DNA of 45,708 nucleotides from Flammeovirgaceae bacterium UBA4465. Lineage in GTDB: Bacteria > Bacteroidota > Bacteroidia > Cytophagales > Cyclobacteriaceae. Positions 43,963 through 45,708 of the stretch are shown here, piece after piece. The notes under the pieces are model-generated. The model was given only the letters and a program-made list of their open reading frames with translations, had not been told where the DNA came from and ran no database searches. How positions within the stretch are numbered: the stretch's first letter is position 1; every line of letters starts with the position of its first letter. The stretch lies in the NCBI GenBank assembly GCA_905182655.1, contig CAJJCN010000005.1, forward strand, positions 1 through 45,708, read 5' to 3'. The position numbers were made by a program, and so were the translations under genes.

Positions 43963-45708
43963 ATGAAAAAAAATATCAGCATCAATATAGCAGGGACCCT
44001 TTTTCATATTGAGGAAACAGGATATCATCTTCTAGAAGAATATTTAAAGTCGATTAATGCCTATTTTTCTACTTTTGACGATCACAAAGATATCATTGAG
44101 GACATCGAAAGTCGTATTTCAGAAATATTTCTAGATAAACGTTCTACAGGGAGTGAAGTGATTTTATTATCCGATGTAGAATCTTTGATCACAACCATGG
44201 GTACCGTGACTGATTTCGAGGCTTCATTGGATACAGATAATAATCCGTCAAGTGATGACCCTCCAGTCAAAGAGGAGGGAATACCCAAGGATGAAGATTA
44301 TACAAGTGGTGAAAAAAGGAAACTCAGACGAAATACTAAAAATCAGCTCATTGGAGGTGTCGCCAGTGGATTTGCCTATTATTTTAAAATAGATCCCCTA
44401 TGGGTTCGGTTATTGATATTAGGATTGTTTTTTAATGCTTTATTTATCGGACTTTCTACCATTACCTTGATAACCTATCTCCTTTTATGGATCGCATTAC
44501 CAGGAGCTTCACTCATAGAAGAGCCCCAAGTAAGGAAACTGTACAGAAATAAAGAAGGGCGCGTAATAGCAGGCGTAGCTTCTGGCATCTCTGCCTATTT
44601 TGGTATCGATAAAGTAATCATTCGATTATTGTTGTTGGTCAGTATATTTTTAGGTGGATTTGGCATCATCTTCTATTTTGTCCTGTGGATCATTACTCCA
44701 GAAGCCGTCTCTATTACGGAAAAAATGAAAATGGAAGGTGAACCCATCACTTTGAGTAACATAGAAACTAATTTTAAAAATAGACTCAAAGTAGCCGGAG
44801 GAGACGAAAACCCTTTCATAAAAATCATCATGATCCCCTTTAAGCTTTTGGCGGTTGTATTGGAAACCTTAGCAAAAATATTAGGCCCATTATTGGCTTT
44901 TCTAGGTGAGGTCTTGAGAATTGCATTAGGTATTGGCTTTATTGTTACCGGTTTAGGTTTGTCTTTTTTACTGCTCCTTATTTTCCTAATCGCACTGGGA
45001 ATTAACCTAAGTTGGACCGATATCATGATTTCTGGTTTTTTCCCATTGGAACTCTTGGTTTCCTCCATCAATACCCTAACTGCCGTCACTTTATTACTGA
45101 TCTTTATGGTCCCAATGCTTGCCATTGTATTATTGGGATTGACCATTATCACCAAGCGTACCCTACTCAATCGCTACCTCGGGGCCACTCTTTTTACACT
45201 TTGGATATTAGCAATTGCAGGATTATCTTTTTTGACTCCAGCAACCATAAAGGATTTTATATCAGAAAATTATGTCCAATTAACACAAAACTTTGAGCCC
45301 ACGGATTCCCTATCTACCTTAACCTTAGCTCAAAGGGGTCAAGTAAATGATCGAGTTAAGTTATACCTAACAGGTCATGACAAAAGTGATTTTAAAGCCA
45401 TTACACGAGTGATATCAAGGGGGAATACCCTCGAAAATGCTGAAAATAATGCTGCAGCTGTTTCGTATGCTATTGTTCAAGAGGAAAATGAAATCATTTT
45501 TGCTCGGGATATCAATTTAAACATGACCCCCTTTCGCTTTCAAGAAGCAGAAATAACGCTATATATCCCCTTCGGACTGCCCTTCAAGATAGATGCTGAT
45601 TTAGGTAAACTCCTGCGAAACACTTTATATCCGAACGGTTACAATACCTCCTATCTTAAAGGTAATAAATGGGTTTTTGATCAAAATGGACTGAATTGTA
45701 TTACTTGT
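43963..45708 (+). CDS. PspC-domain membrane protein, C-terminus outside window
   Basis: From the ATG at 43963 the frame is open to the window edge (582 codons seen). The N-terminal ~80 residues form a polar helical domain of the type that often precedes PspC in Bacteroidota. Two PspC domains follow: one around NQLIGGVASGFAYYFKID and a second around RVIAGVASGISAYFGID, each with a hydrophobic helix pair. After about four more membrane segments comes a C-terminal extracytoplasmic region with beta character (from about residue 450). PspC proteins are linked to the phage-shock envelope stress response. Its start four bases after padR implies co-transcription. Confidence 0.88.
   Translation, partial: MKKNISINIAGTLFHIEETGYHLLEEYLKSINAYFSTFDDHKDIIEDIESRISEIFLDKRSTGSEVILLSDVESLITTMGTVTDFEASLDTDNNPSSDDPPVKEEGIPKDEDYTSGEKRKLRRNTKNQLIGGVASGFAYYFKIDPLWVRLLILGLFFNALFIGLSTITLITYLLLWIALPGASLIEEPQVRKLYRNKEGRVIAGVASGISAYFGIDKVIIRLLLLVSIFLGGFGIIFYFVLWIITPEAVSITEKMKMEGEPITLSNIETNFKNRLKVAGGDENPFIKIIMIPFKLLAVVLETLAKILGPLLAFLGEVLRIALGIGFIVTGLGLSFLLLLIFLIALGINLSWTDIMISGFFPLELLVSSINTLTAVTLLLIFMVPMLAIVLLGLTIITKRTLLNRYLGATLFTLWILAIAGLSFLTPATIKDFISENYVQLTQNFEPTDSLSTLTLAQRGQVNDRVKLYLTGHDKSDFKAITRVISRGNTLENAENNAAAVSYAIVQEENEIIFARDINLNMTPFRFQEAEITLYIPFGLPFKIDADLGKLLRNTLYPNGYNTSYLKGNKWVFDQNGLNCITC

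Overview
The window reads as a chromosomal segment of a Bacteroidota bacterium, probably Cytophagales-like. The DNA is AT-rich. Many exported proteins have signal peptides ending in short ...AQ or ...GQ sites or in a lipobox cysteine. Shine-Dalgarno sequences are mostly weak and TTG starts are frequent. Family content also fits this group: a PspC/PadR pair, an SCO1-type lipoprotein, HemJ, and NadA/NadB next to each other. The taxonomic call is inferred from these features, not from any search.

Layout. At 1-5760 lie the N-terminus of a large secreted repeat protein (minus strand, cut by the window edge), a small TPR protein, nadA-nadB (quinolinate synthesis for NAD), idi and a TauE/SafE-type permease. 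At 5765-13153, on the minus strand, is a form I aerobic CO dehydrogenase operon in the order coxM-coxS-coxL-(hairpin)-coxG-coxD-coxE-xdhC. CoxL carries the AYRCSFR loop whose Cys binds copper in true Mo/Cu CO dehydrogenases. The last gene is an XdhC-type maturation protein fused to a C-terminal cysteine-rich YHS domain.

At 13318-23614 lies a supply region for the enzyme: a beta-propeller (BNR) protein coupled to a MoaD-like sulfur carrier, a Cys-rich membrane protein, a second XdhC protein, moeB (with rhodanese domain), moaC-mobA, moeA-moaA, and sufS-sufU-moaD-moaE. Almost the whole molybdenum-cofactor pathway is therefore beside the enzyme that uses it. MogA/MoaB and molybdate uptake genes are not seen here.

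At 23615-26101 is a gene-poor, apparently eroded stretch with coding remnants, one DUF1566-like secreted protein and two hairpins. After it come an SLC13/DASS anion transporter, a secreted protein of unknown role and an ABC-F ATPase (minus strand), then an M20 amidohydrolase and a gamma-glutamyltransferase (plus strand). At 33784-38337 is a tightly packed operon of two GT2 glycosyltransferases, a GT-C membrane glycosyltransferase, a rhodanese lipoprotein and a DUF2064 protein. Then come hemJ, an SCO1-type copper chaperone and a cytochrome c lipoprotein, a small convergent lipoprotein, a CPA1 antiporter, a glutaminyl cyclase, and a padR-pspC pair that runs off the right edge.

The most notable content is the CO dehydrogenase island: enzyme, maturation factors, Mo-cofactor synthesis and sulfur supply within about 18 kb, with several unusual protein architectures (XdhC-YHS, MoeB without its zinc cysteines, MobA with a degenerate MobB-like domain, propeller-MoaD coupling) that may belong to one maturation system for the Cu-S-Mo site.
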